From Chloroflexota bacterium (GTDB taxonomy: Bacteria; Chloroflexota; Anaerolineae; Aggregatilineales; Phototrophicaceae), in the NCBI GenBank assembly GCA_016223085.1, contig JACRPS010000003.1, positions 1,112,274-1,176,273 of the forward strand: 64,000 nucleotides of DNA, read 5' to 3'. The position numbers and the translations under genes are program-made. Within the stretch, counting starts at the first letter, position 1, and each line of letters begins with the position of its first letter. Shown piece by piece: positions 55,961-64,000 of the stretch. The notes beneath the pieces are model-generated. The model was not told the origin of the DNA. It did not search any database and saw only the letters and a list, made by a program, of their open reading frames with translations.

Positions 55961-56584
55961 TTACTCCGCCAGCGCACCGACCATCTGACGGAAGTTGGAC
56001 TTATAATCGCGTGTGAAGTCAAAGCGCGGGCTGCGCCGAAGCGCGTCCGGCGGCTCAACCGGCGCAAGCTGCGCCAGCACGATACGTTTACCCTTTTCCT
56101 TAAAGAACTTCCACGCCGCTTCCACACCCGCATCGGCCAGCGCCGATGGGGACAGCACCAGCACCAGCCGGGCGCATTCCTTCAGCGCCGGGTGCACGCC
56201 GCCCGCCCAATGGACGCTCGACGGCGCGGACTCGTGCAGCCAGGTGGCGATGCCTGCCTTCTGCAAATCCTCGGCAAGCTGTTCCGCCAGTGCCGCGTCC
56301 GCTTCGGCAAAGGCCACGTAGGCGGTGTCCTGCGCCAGCTTGGCCCGCGTCCGTCCGGCGACCTGCACCGCCGCCGGACGCGCCTCCCCACTGTGCGCGT
56401 CCGTCCGACCCATACGGAACACCGCGCCGCCACAGGTCGGACATTCACCGCGCGTGGCCGGCATCCCGCGCCGCGTCCAGACGGGTTCCGGGTCTTCCAT
56501 TTCGACCATCTCGCGGCAGCGCACGCAGTAGGCTTCTACCGGGTCATCGTCCTCAAACAGATTGTCGTCTTCGTAATTATTCAC
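55961..56584 (-). CDS. DUF5679-like zinc-ribbon protein fused to a TIR-like domain
   Basis: AYCVRCREMVEMEDPEPVWTRRGMPATRGECPTCGGAVFRMG; TAYVAFAEADAALAEQLAEDLQKAGIATWLHESAPSSVHWAGGVHPALKECARLVLVLSPSAL. Confidence 0.78.
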   Translation of the reverse strand: MNNYEDDNLFEDDDPVEAYCVRCREMVEMEDPEPVWTRRGMPATRGECPTCGGAVFRMGRTDAHSGEARPAAVQVAGRTRAKLAQDTAYVAFAEADAALAEQLAEDLQKAGIATWLHESAPSSVHWAGGVHPALKECARLVLVLSPSALADAGVEAAWKFFKEKGKRIVLAQLAPVEPPDALRRSPRFDFTRDYKSNFRQMVGALAE

Positions 56585-56663
56585 GAATTTATTCCTTCAT
56601 TCCGGGAAACTTCCAACGGATTATATGCTAAGATGCGCTCGAACGGGAACGAGATGGGTGAGT

Positions 56664-56951
56664 ATGAGCAAAGCAGACCAGAAATTTACCATGTTGGAAC
56701 CGGTGGAAATTGAGCGCGACCGCTTCGCCTTCCACTTTTCGACCTCGGAAGCGGACCTGATTGATTTTGTCAGCACGCTGGCGTGTGTTCGCAACGTGAC
56801 CATCCTGGACGAAGGCCGCGCGGCGCTGGTGGAGATTGATAACGAGTTTGACCCGGACGAAGCCTGGCACTGGGTGCGGACCGAACTGGAGGATGAGCTG
56901 GCCGTACAGTTGGACGACATCTGGTACGAGGCCGTGAAGTGGATTCTGTGA
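56664..56951 (+). CDS. Hypothetical protein
   Basis: 95 aa acidic ORF with coherent codon usage, start MSKADQKFTMLEPVEIERD. Confidence 0.6.
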   Translation: MSKADQKFTMLEPVEIERDRFAFHFSTSEADLIDFVSTLACVRNVTILDEGRAALVEIDNEFDPDEAWHWVRTELEDELAVQLDDIWYEAVKWIL

Positions 56952-56961
56952 GATCAAAACA

Positions 56962-56989
56962 GAGGGACATGGCGCTTCCATGTCCCTCC
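56962..56989. repeat. Palindromic element between convergent genes
   Basis: gagggacatggcgcttccatgtccctc. Confidence 0.7.
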
Positions 56990-57003
56990 GCAGTTGCTTG
57001 AGC

Positions 57004-57486
57004 CTAACTCTTGCGCGAACGCGACTTGGGCTTGTCGGCGGCTTCCTCTTTTTTGCCGGCGCTGCTTTTGCCCTTGCTGCCGCCCGCTGTGGTGGTCTTC
57101 CTGCCACCGCTGCTCTTGTCCTCGGCAGCGGCAGCTTTCTTACGGCGGCCACCGGCGGCCTTTTCCTGCTTGGGCATCTTCGCCGTAAAATCAATTGCCT
57201 GCTTAAACAGGTCCTTGTGTTTGTCGAAGTCGCCCGTCATCAGCACCCAGTCTTTCCAGACGCGGCCTGGCTGCGGCTCGTAGGCTTTGACTCCGCCCTT
57301 GCCAATCAGTTCCTTCGCGCGCTGCTCACCCACACGGGCGATAATGCCGTCCTTCACGACGCTCACGGCCATCGTGTCATTCGCCTTGTAGACAGGATAG
57401 CCAAACATCTTGTCGGCCTGCGCGCCCTTCACGTCTTTCAGATTCCGATGTAGTGCATTTTCGTAGTCAGCTTTAACTTCTGGCAC
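57004..57486 (-). CDS. TfoX N-terminal-like protein with Lys/Ser/Gly-rich histone-like tail
   Basis: GAQADKMFGYPVYKANDTMAVSVVKDGIIARVGEQ...KKAAAAEDKSSGGRKTTTAGGSKGKSSAGKKEEAADKPKSRSRKS. Confidence 0.65.
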   Translation of the reverse strand: MPEVKADYENALHRNLKDVKGAQADKMFGYPVYKANDTMAVSVVKDGIIARVGEQRAKELIGKGGVKAYEPQPGRVWKDWVLMTGDFDKHKDLFKQAIDFTAKMPKQEKAAGGRRKKAAAAEDKSSGGRKTTTAGGSKGKSSAGKKEEAADKPKSRSRKS

Positions 57487-57591
57487 AATACACCTCGCGT
57501 TTTGAGAAAATCTCCGCTAGTTCATCATCATAGCATCGGTTATTAAGCGAGTCAATCAATCGGCTTTAATATAAACGGGATTATAACACGG

Positions 57592-57618
57592 GTGGGAATA
57601 ACGTACTGTTATTCCCAC
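57592..57618. repeat. Inverted repeat GTGGGAATAAC-gtact-GTTATTCCCAC downstream of recA
   Basis: 11-bp perfect stem, 5-nt loop. Confidence 0.75.
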
Positions 57619-57641
57619 ACCGTTCCCGTTATCCGCCGCTG

Positions 57642-58802
57642 TTACCGGGGCAGCGTCCCTACCGTCGGCAGGCCATAATGCACCCGAATCGCGTCCTCGA
57701 TCTCGTTGCAGACTGCCGGGTTCTGTATCAGGAAGGTCTTGGCTGCCTCGCGCCCCTGCCCCAGCAGACCATCGTTATAGCGGAAGAACGCGCCGCGCTT
57801 GTCAATGATGCCCAGTTCGACGCCGAGGTCTACGATCTCGCCGGCCTTGCTGATACCGCCTTCGTAGAACATCATGTCAAACTCGGCCTCGCGGAACGGC
57901 GCAGCCACCTTGTTTTTGGTCACGCGCACCTTAACCCGGTTACCGATGCTCTCGCCGCCCTGCTTGATGCTCTGGATACGGCGGATGTCGAGCCGCACGC
58001 TGGCGTAGAACTTCAGCGCGCGCCCGCCCGCCGTCGTCTCCGGTGATCCGAACATCACCCCGATCTTCTCACGAAGCTGGTTGGTAAACAACACAGCTAC
58101 GTTTGACTGTTTGATCGCGCCAGAAAGTTTGCGGAGCGCCTGGCTCATCAGGCGCGCTTGCAGGCCGACAAACGAGTCGCCCATTTCGCCTTCGATTTCC
58201 GCGCGCGGCACCAGCGCCGCCACACTGTCCACCACGATTACATCCAGTGCGCCGGAACGCACCAGCGATTCCGTAATTTCGAGCGCCTGTTCGCCCGTAT
58301 CCGGCTGCGACACGTACAGGGTGTCCACGTTCACGCCGATACGTTCGGCGTAGGACGGGTCAAGCGCGTGTTCCATATCCACGAAGGCGCACAGGCCACC
58401 GCGCTTCTGCGCTTCCGCGATCACGTGCAGGCACAGCGTGGTTTTGCCGGAGCTTTCCGGCCCGTAGATTTCGGTGATACGACCGCGCGGAATCCCGCCC
58501 ACGCCCAGCGCAATGTCGGTGGTCAGCGAACCGCTAGGGATGACCTCAACCGCCATGTGGGTAGCGTCGCCCAGCCGCACAATCGTGCCGTCGCCAAAGC
58601 GTTTGGTCAGGTCGTTGAGCGTGGCTTCCAGCGCCTTCACCCGGCCATGATCTTCCAGCGGCGTGGCGGCAGCACCGTCGTCAACCCGGTCTTTCTTCTT
58701 CGAGGCCCCTTTTTTGCCCTTCTTTTCCGCCGGGGCGGGCGCGCCGTCTTCACCGGCGTCCGCTTCAAACAGGTCCGTTTCGGTGTAATCTGAGTCTGCC
58801 AA
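57642..58802 (-). CDS. recA: Recombinase RecA
   Basis: [28 protein letters not shown]...[36 protein letters not shown]; charged N-terminal extension of about 50 aa. Confidence 0.98.
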   Translation of the reverse strand: MADSDYTETDLFEADAGEDGAPAPAEKKGKKGASKKKDRVDDGAAATPLEDHGRVKALEATLNDLTKRFGDGTIVRLGDATHMAVEVIPSGSLTTDIALGVGGIPRGRITEIYGPESSGKTTLCLHVIAEAQKRGGLCAFVDMEHALDPSYAERIGVNVDTLYVSQPDTGEQALEITESLVRSGALDVIVVDSVAALVPRAEIEGEMGDSFVGLQARLMSQALRKLSGAIKQSNVAVLFTNQLREKIGVMFGSPETTAGGRALKFYASVRLDIRRIQSIKQGGESIGNRVKVRVTKNKVAAPFREAEFDMMFYEGGISKAGEIVDLGVELGIIDKRGAFFRYNDGLLGQGREAAKTFLIQNPAVCNEIEDAIRVHYGLPTVGTLPR

Positions 58803-58898
58803 TTTTCCAGCTTCCTGTTATAGTAATCGAACGAGCGACTGCCTATGATGATAGCACAGGCGTTCTAAAAATGCAACTCTGAAGGTGCAATCGTCTGA

Positions 58899-59453
58899 AT
58901 GAAAATATACACCAAAACCGGCGATGACGGCACTACCAGCCTGTTTTCCGGCGGGCGCGTTCCCAAAACGCACCTGCGCGTGGAGGCTTATGGCACGGTG
59001 GATGAACTCAATTCGGTGCTGGGCGTGGCGCGCGCGGCACAGCCCTCCCGCCAGACCGACGACTGGCTGGCGCAGGTGCAGCGGCAGTTATTCCACCTGG
59101 GCGCCGACCTGGCGACGCCATTAGACGCAAAGAGCGCGTGGGTCGTCCGCATGGATGCCGCCACCGTACGCTGGCTGGAAGAACGTATTGACGAAATGAC
59201 GGCGGCGCTGCCCCCACTGACCCACTTCATCCTGCCGGGCGGGTCGCCCTCGGCGGCGCAGCTTCACGTCGCGCGGACGGTCTGCCGCCGGGCCGAGCGT
59301 ATCGTCGTGGCGCTGCAGGAGTACGAAGCGGTGGGCGATCACGTCCTGCCCTACCTCAACCGCCTGGGCGACTTCCTGTTCACGCTGGCGCGTTACGAAA
59401 ACAAACAGGCCGGCATCCCTGATGTAACGTGGACAGCAGGAAACACCCCTTAA
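58899..59453 (+). CDS. Cob(I)yrinic acid a,c-diamide adenosyltransferase (PduO type)
   Basis: MKIYTKTGDDGTTSLFSGGRVPKTHLRVEAYGTVDELNSVLG...RTVCRRAERIVV..LPYLNRLGDFLFTLARYEN. Confidence 0.96.
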   Translation: MKIYTKTGDDGTTSLFSGGRVPKTHLRVEAYGTVDELNSVLGVARAAQPSRQTDDWLAQVQRQLFHLGADLATPLDAKSAWVVRMDAATVRWLEERIDEMTAALPPLTHFILPGGSPSAAQLHVARTVCRRAERIVVALQEYEAVGDHVLPYLNRLGDFLFTLARYENKQAGIPDVTWTAGNTP

Positions 59454-59538
59454 ACGCAGCTTATTGACATTTCAAATATCGCGCCAGTAAATTTCATACG
59501 GGCAGGCTTTTACAGTAAACAGCAACCGTAAGCTGTGG

Positions 59539-60087
59539 TTGAGTGCGCCCCGTATGTTCCCAAAGGTTTCCCGCATCCTGCGCCGCTGGCCCGTTGTTAT
59601 CACGCTGCCGCGTCTGCTGGTGGGGCTGGCGCTGGCGCTGACGTTCAGTCTGTTTACCGTCGTGCAGTCGGTGGTTGCCGGCAGCAAGCTGGCAGCGGTC
59701 GAACCCGACCCTGGGCTGTTCCGCCCCTATCAGGGCGTGATGCCCGGTCGGTCCTCGGCCAACCTGTCACGCCATTTGTGCAACGTGTCCAGCCTTCAGC
59801 CGATCACGATGGAAGTCCAGTTTTACTGCTCGCGGAGATCGGCTGATACCCGGCTGTGGCTGCTAGGTGCCAGTGTCAGCAACGGCGTGCTGATGTACGT
59901 CACGTTCCAGTTTAATGAAGTACAGCTTGGGGACCTGGCGCGGGAATGGGGCCGGCCTGACGTGATACTGAAAACGCAGCGGGTATGCCTGGCGGAATGG
60001 CGTCCCGGTCGCTATGCCTCGCTGTCGCCGTGTTCGCCATCGCTGTTTTTTGCGACCGTAAAGCGCGTGACCATCACCCAGCCCTAA
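59539..60087 (+). CDS. Hypothetical protein with N-terminal TM helix
   Basis: Alternative-start ORF; LLVGLALALTFSLFTVVQSVVAG. Confidence 0.5.
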   Translation: MSAPRMFPKVSRILRRWPVVITLPRLLVGLALALTFSLFTVVQSVVAGSKLAAVEPDPGLFRPYQGVMPGRSSANLSRHLCNVSSLQPITMEVQFYCSRRSADTRLWLLGASVSNGVLMYVTFQFNEVQLGDLAREWGRPDVILKTQRVCLAEWRPGRYASLSPCSPSLFFATVKRVTITQP

Positions 60088-60089
60088 CA

Positions 60090-60617
60090 CTACCGCAGGC
60101 TGACCGCGCTGTAGATTTCCCGCAGAAAGCGGCTGGGTACGGCTGCCAGCCGCCGCGTATCGGTAAAGCCATGCTGCCGCGCCAGCGCCTCCCAGCTAGG
60201 GTACGACAGGGGATAGGGCACCCACTGGTTGCCCTGGTCAACGTTGTATTCCACCAGAAGCAATCGCCCGCCCGGTTTTAAATAATCCCGCAGCTGTTCA
60301 ATGACCGCATCCTTGTGCCGGACAAAATGCAGCGCGTTTGCCATCACGATGCCATCCAGCGGCGGCAGATCAAGCCGCTGCGTGAAATCGGCGGTGCGGT
60401 ATTGAACCGCCACAGCGGGGAAACGCGCCTGCATGGCGCGGGACTGTTCGCGCAGGGCAGCGGCGTCACGGTCTACCGAAATGATCGTTCCATCCGCACC
60501 GATCAGTTCCGCCAGCGCCAGTGTAAACGCTCCCGTACCTGACCCCAAATCGGCCCAGACGCCGCCCGGCGCTGGGATGCCCCCCTGAAGCAAATTGACG
60601 TGATCGGCATGGTTCAT
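60090..60617 (-). CDS. Class I SAM-dependent methyltransferase
   Basis: WADLGSGTGAFTLALAELIGADGTIISVDRD...DGIVMANALHFVRH..LLLVEYN. Confidence 0.9.
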   Translation of the reverse strand: MNHADHVNLLQGGIPAPGGVWADLGSGTGAFTLALAELIGADGTIISVDRDAAALREQSRAMQARFPAVAVQYRTADFTQRLDLPPLDGIVMANALHFVRHKDAVIEQLRDYLKPGGRLLLVEYNVDQGNQWVPYPLSYPSWEALARQHGFTDTRRLAAVPSRFLREIYSAVSLR

Positions 60618-60721
60618 TGCACACCATAAAAAAATCACTAGAAGCGTGTTTTTCGCTTGATTGCTTCACAAATTTAAACTATTCTTAAAGTACGCTTAAA
60701 CTTCACACTCACTGGCTGCCG

Positions 60722-61711
60722 ATGTCGCTTCCGCTGATTATCCTGTTTTTCCTGGCCGCCGTCTACGGCTACCTCAACGGGCAGTATGGCTCGGCCAGCA
60801 TTGTCTCGACCATGATCTCGTCGCGCTCGATTGGCCCGCGACTGGCGCTGTGGCTGGCAGCCGTGGGCATGTTCCTGGGGCCGTTTGTGCTGGGTACGGC
60901 GGTCGCCAATACCATCAGCCGCCAGTTCATCCGGCACGACACGCTGGACAGCGCCGCGATTATCGCCACGCTCGCCGGCGCGATTCTGTGGTGCAGCCTG
61001 ACGCTGTGGCTCAAGCTGCCGGTCAGCATTTCACAGTCGTTAATCGGCGGCCTGATGGGCGCGGCCTGGGCCGGTTTTGGACAGGACGTGATTCTGACCG
61101 AGGGACTGGTCAAAGTCCTGATCGGCCTGTTCCTCTCGCCGCTGCTGGGTCTGGTTGGGGGTTACGTCGCGGTGCTGCTGTCGTATGCCCTCAGCGCGTC
61201 CGCCACGCCGCACCTCAACCGCTGGTTCCAGCGGGGGCAGGTGCTGGCCTCGTTGTTTATGGCGCTGTCGTTTGGCAGTAACGACGGCCAGAAATTGATG
61301 GGCATCGTGGCGCTGGGGCTGGTCAGCGGCGGGCTGGCCGGTTCTACCGACATTCCGCTGTGGGTGACTGTGTTCAGCGCCGCCGCGCTGGGTGTTGGCA
61401 CCCTGATGGGCGGCTGGCGGCTGATTCACACGATGGGCGGCAAATTTTACAAAATCCGCCCGATTCACGGCTTCGGCGCGCAGGTGGCTTCCACCGCCGT
61501 GATCTGGGGATCGGGTCTGATGGGCTGGCCGGTGAGCGGGTCGCAGGTGGTCACGTCCGCCATCGTCGGCGCGGGCAGCGCCGACCGGATTCGCAAGGTG
61601 CGCTGGGGTGTGGTGCAGCAAATTCTGATCGGTTGGGTGCTGACGATTCCGGCGTCCGCCATCGTCAGCGCCCTGCTCTATCCCATCGTGAAGTATCTGG
61701 CGACCCGTTGA
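60722..61711 (+). CDS. Inorganic phosphate transporter (Pit family)
   Basis: [25 protein letters not shown]...[17 protein letters not shown]...[19 protein letters not shown]. Confidence 0.92.
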   Translation: MSLPLIILFFLAAVYGYLNGQYGSASIVSTMISSRSIGPRLALWLAAVGMFLGPFVLGTAVANTISRQFIRHDTLDSAAIIATLAGAILWCSLTLWLKLPVSISQSLIGGLMGAAWAGFGQDVILTEGLVKVLIGLFLSPLLGLVGGYVAVLLSYALSASATPHLNRWFQRGQVLASLFMALSFGSNDGQKLMGIVALGLVSGGLAGSTDIPLWVTVFSAAALGVGTLMGGWRLIHTMGGKFYKIRPIHGFGAQVASTAVIWGSGLMGWPVSGSQVVTSAIVGAGSADRIRKVRWGVVQQILIGWVLTIPASAIVSALLYPIVKYLATR

Positions 61712-61719
61712 TGCGTGGT

Positions 61720-61748
61720 GTAGGGACATGGCGGCACCAGGTCCCTAC
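61720..61748. repeat. Palindromic element between pit and the DUF47 gene
   Basis: gtagggacatggcggcaccaggtccctac. Confidence 0.75.
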
Positions 61749-61785
61749 GGACATTGTACTAACAGCTTCGACAAGGAATCGTCCG

Positions 61786-62439
61786 ATGTTAAAACCACTT
61801 ACGAGCGTCCGTGACCGGGTGCGCGGTCTGCTGCGGCGCAAGCCGAACCATTTCATCGAACGCCTGCATGAACAGGCGCTGATCGTGATGCACGGCACCG
61901 AAGCCCTGATTGACTATATGACCAAACCGAGCAAAAAAAACGCGGCGCGGGTGCGGGCGCTGGAAAAAGAGGCGGACGAAGTGCGGCGCATCCTGATTGA
62001 CGAACTCAACCGCACCTTCGTCACGCCGATTGACCGGGAAGACCTGTTCGCCCTGTCGCGCGCGATTGATGACGTGCTGGATTACGCTTACTCCACCACC
62101 AGCGAAATGGACATCCTGAACGTTTCGCCGAACGATTACCTGAAGACGATGGCGGAACTGCTCCACAGCAGCGCCGAGGAGATCAACCTCGCCATCGAAC
62201 GGCTGGAACGCCATCCCAACGTGGCTGGCGACCACGCCGTGCGCGTGAAAGCCATCGAAAACCGGATGGAAACGCTGTACGCCGAGGCGCTGGCGCATCT
62301 GTTTGACGAACCCAAAGACCTCAAGGACGTGATCGCCATGCTGAAGCTGCGCGAAATCTACCGCCACATGTTCCACGCGGTTGGCAGCGCGGAGCAGGCC
62401 GCCAACATCATCGGCGACATCGTAATTAAGTTCTTCTGA
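61786..62439 (+). CDS. DUF47 (PhoU-like) phosphate transport accessory protein
   Basis: RKPNHFIERLHEQALIVMHGTEALIDYM...EKEADEVRRILIDELNRTFVTPIDREDLFALSRAIDDVLDY. Confidence 0.92.
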   Translation: MLKPLTSVRDRVRGLLRRKPNHFIERLHEQALIVMHGTEALIDYMTKPSKKNAARVRALEKEADEVRRILIDELNRTFVTPIDREDLFALSRAIDDVLDYAYSTTSEMDILNVSPNDYLKTMAELLHSSAEEINLAIERLERHPNVAGDHAVRVKAIENRMETLYAEALAHLFDEPKDLKDVIAMLKLREIYRHMFHAVGSAEQAANIIGDIVIKFF

Positions 62440-63362
62440 TGGGAGGCTTTTCCCCCCACACCCGCGCCGCGCTGCAAGCCCTGTTGGTGACCTTCCTGTG
62501 GTCAACCTCGTGGGTGATTATCAAACTCGGCCTGCGCGAGTCCATTCCCCCGCTCCTGTTTGCCGGTCTGCGCTACGGGCTGGCGTTTGTTATCCTGCTG
62601 GCGTGGGTACTGCGCCGGACGGAACACCGCGCCGGGCTACGCGCGTTAAGCCGCCGTGATTGGCTGGCGCTGGCCGCGCTGGGCCTGATCTATTACACCG
62701 TCACGCAGGGCACGCAGTTCCTGGCGTTAAAATACCTGCCCGCCGCGACTCTCAATCTGCTGCTGAGTTTCAGCGCCGTGCTGGTCGCGCTGCTGAGTCT
62801 GGTCCTCCTGCGTGAAAAACCGGCACCGCTTCAGTGGGGCGGCCTCGGCCTGTCCCTGCTGGGCGCGCTGGTGTTTTTTGTCCCGGTTGCGCTGCCGGGT
62901 GACATGCTGCTGGGTATGGGTATCGGTCTGGTGGGCGTGGCGACCAACGCCGTGTCGTCGCTGCTGGGGCGGTCGGTCAACCGGCAGGTGAAGCTGGCGC
63001 CGGTGGTGATTACGGTCGCCAGTATGGGCATCGGCGCGGCGGCGCTGCTGGCGGTCGCCATCACCACCGAAGGCTTTCCGCCACTGCGACCGGAAAGCTG
63101 GCTGATGATCGGCTGGCTGGCGGTCGTAAATACAGCCTTCGCCTTTACGCTGTGGAACGTAACTCTACGCACCCTGTCGGCGCTGGAATCCAGCATCATC
63201 AACAATGCCATGATGATCCAGATTCCGCTGCTGGCGTGGCTGTTCCTGGGCGAGGGCATGACGGCCAAACAGGTGATTGGGCTGGCGCTGGCCGCGCTGG
63301 GCATCCTGGCGGTGCAGCTCCGGCGGCTGCCGGTGGTCGGGCGCGTGCCGGTAAAATCGTAG
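62439..63362 (+). CDS. DMT superfamily (EamA) transporter
   Basis: Two EamA repeats; FLWSTSWVIIKLGLRESIPPLLFAGLRYG; NNAMMIQIPLLAWLFLGEGMTAKQVIGLALAALGIL. Confidence 0.92.
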   Translation: MGGFSPHTRAALQALLVTFLWSTSWVIIKLGLRESIPPLLFAGLRYGLAFVILLAWVLRRTEHRAGLRALSRRDWLALAALGLIYYTVTQGTQFLALKYLPAATLNLLLSFSAVLVALLSLVLLREKPAPLQWGGLGLSLLGALVFFVPVALPGDMLLGMGIGLVGVATNAVSSLLGRSVNRQVKLAPVVITVASMGIGAAALLAVAITTEGFPPLRPESWLMIGWLAVVNTAFAFTLWNVTLRTLSALESSIINNAMMIQIPLLAWLFLGEGMTAKQVIGLALAALGILAVQLRRLPVVGRVPVKS

Positions 63363-63387
63363 GGGCGACCACACCCGGTCGCCCCTG
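63359..63387. repeat. Dispersed palindromic element (gtaggggcgaccacacccggtcgcccctgc)
   Basis: Inverted repeat between convergent genes. Confidence 0.75.
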
Positions 63388-63413
63388 CGAAAACAGCCGT
63401 TTACCGACCCCAG

Positions 63414-64000
63414 CTAGGCCCACATTTCCAGCGCGTCGGATGCGCCGGGGTCGTTGCTTTCGGCGCACATCTCCGTGAAGGCGAGATGGCGGAAGCCGAT
63501 GATGTTTTCATCCACCGCGCCAATGTAATGCACAATCCAGCCAAACACAAACAGGTTCAGGTTGTGGCCGGACTCGTGCTCCTCGTAATCGCCGGAGGCG
63601 CGGCGGTGAATGAAGCCGATGTTGCCCATGTTATAGGCCGTACCGGCGTAATTGAGGTTGCTACCGATGCCGCCGATCAGGAAAAAGGTGCCGGTGCTCC
63701 AGTTGGCTTCCGCCACTTTGCCCCGGATGCTGGAATGGCTGTTGGTCGGGTCGCCGCCGATACGGAACAGGTGGACGTTAAACGGCCAGCCGATAATCAG
63801 CCCGAACACGATGCTGATGACCAGCACCACCAGGCCGACGCCAACCACCGCCCACGACATTGGCGCGATCCAGCACAGCCAGCCGATGATGCCCTGGTAG
63901 ACCTCGCTCTGCGATACGTCGCCAATGCTGGAAATAAAGCCCAGTACAAACAGCACCAGCCCGATGATGATGCCCGCCGCATCGCTGCCGAAGGCCGGCG
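63414..64000 (-). CDS. Polytopic membrane protein with an HExGH motif, partial (runs off the right edge)
   Basis: Minus frame stays open to the edge (...AFGSDAAGIIIGLVLFVLGFISSIGD...); contains YEEHESGHNLNLFVFGWIVHYIGAVDENIIG. Confidence 0.65.
   Translation of the reverse strand, partial: PAFGSDAAGIIIGLVLFVLGFISSIGDVSQSEVYQGIIGWLCWIAPMSWAVVGVGLVVLVISIVFGLIIGWPFNVHLFRIGGDPTNSHSSIRGKVAEANWSTGTFFLIGGIGSNLNYAGTAYNMGNIGFIHRRASGDYEEHESGHNLNLFVFGWIVHYIGAVDENIIGFRHLAFTEMCAESNDPGASDALEMWA

Overview
The window looks like a contiguous chromosomal segment of a GC-rich bacterium. Gene content and style (many Ser/Thr kinases with Thr/Pro linkers, caa3-type oxidase, ABATE/CGNR and C39 proteins, abundant palindromic intergenic repeats) suggest Chloroflexota, but this is inference. 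I recognise about 65 protein-coding genes. They include a cytochrome c oxidase operon (coxB-coxA, two subunit III paralogues, subunit IV), a YtkA/FixH-like plus polyferredoxin pair, a PQQ-type sugar dehydrogenase, a type II restriction-modification pair, and three transmembrane Ser/Thr kinases with different C-terminal sensor regions (one also has an N-terminal TIR-like domain). Others are HicBA, rplJL, a class V aminotransferase with a SerA-like gene, groESL with two CIRCE operators, XisH/XisI, chrA, two oligopeptide ABC operons without ATPases, a MerR/aldo-keto reductase unit, a LysA-like decarboxylase, a zinc-ribbon/TIR protein, recA, a PduO-type adenosyltransferase, and Pit/DUF47. No rRNA, tRNA, CRISPR array or transposase was recognised. 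Intergenic space is heavily colonised by dispersed repeats: 'GTAGGGRC...GYCCCTAC' palindromes (about 20 or more copies), an ordered multi-hairpin element of about 130 nt, and 7-nt and 8-nt period degenerate arrays. The strongest leads are: a kinase fused to an extracellular sugar-binding-like receptor; a TIR-kinase-SH3-LamG-like protein; a leader ending in a near-ideal intrinsic terminator just before a FAD oxidoreductase start codon; an in-frame TAG at codon 14 of an otherwise intact LLM-family oxidoreductase gene; a palindromic repeat inside chrA; and the ordered four-hairpin repeat family. No database searches or folding were run. All names come from reading motifs.
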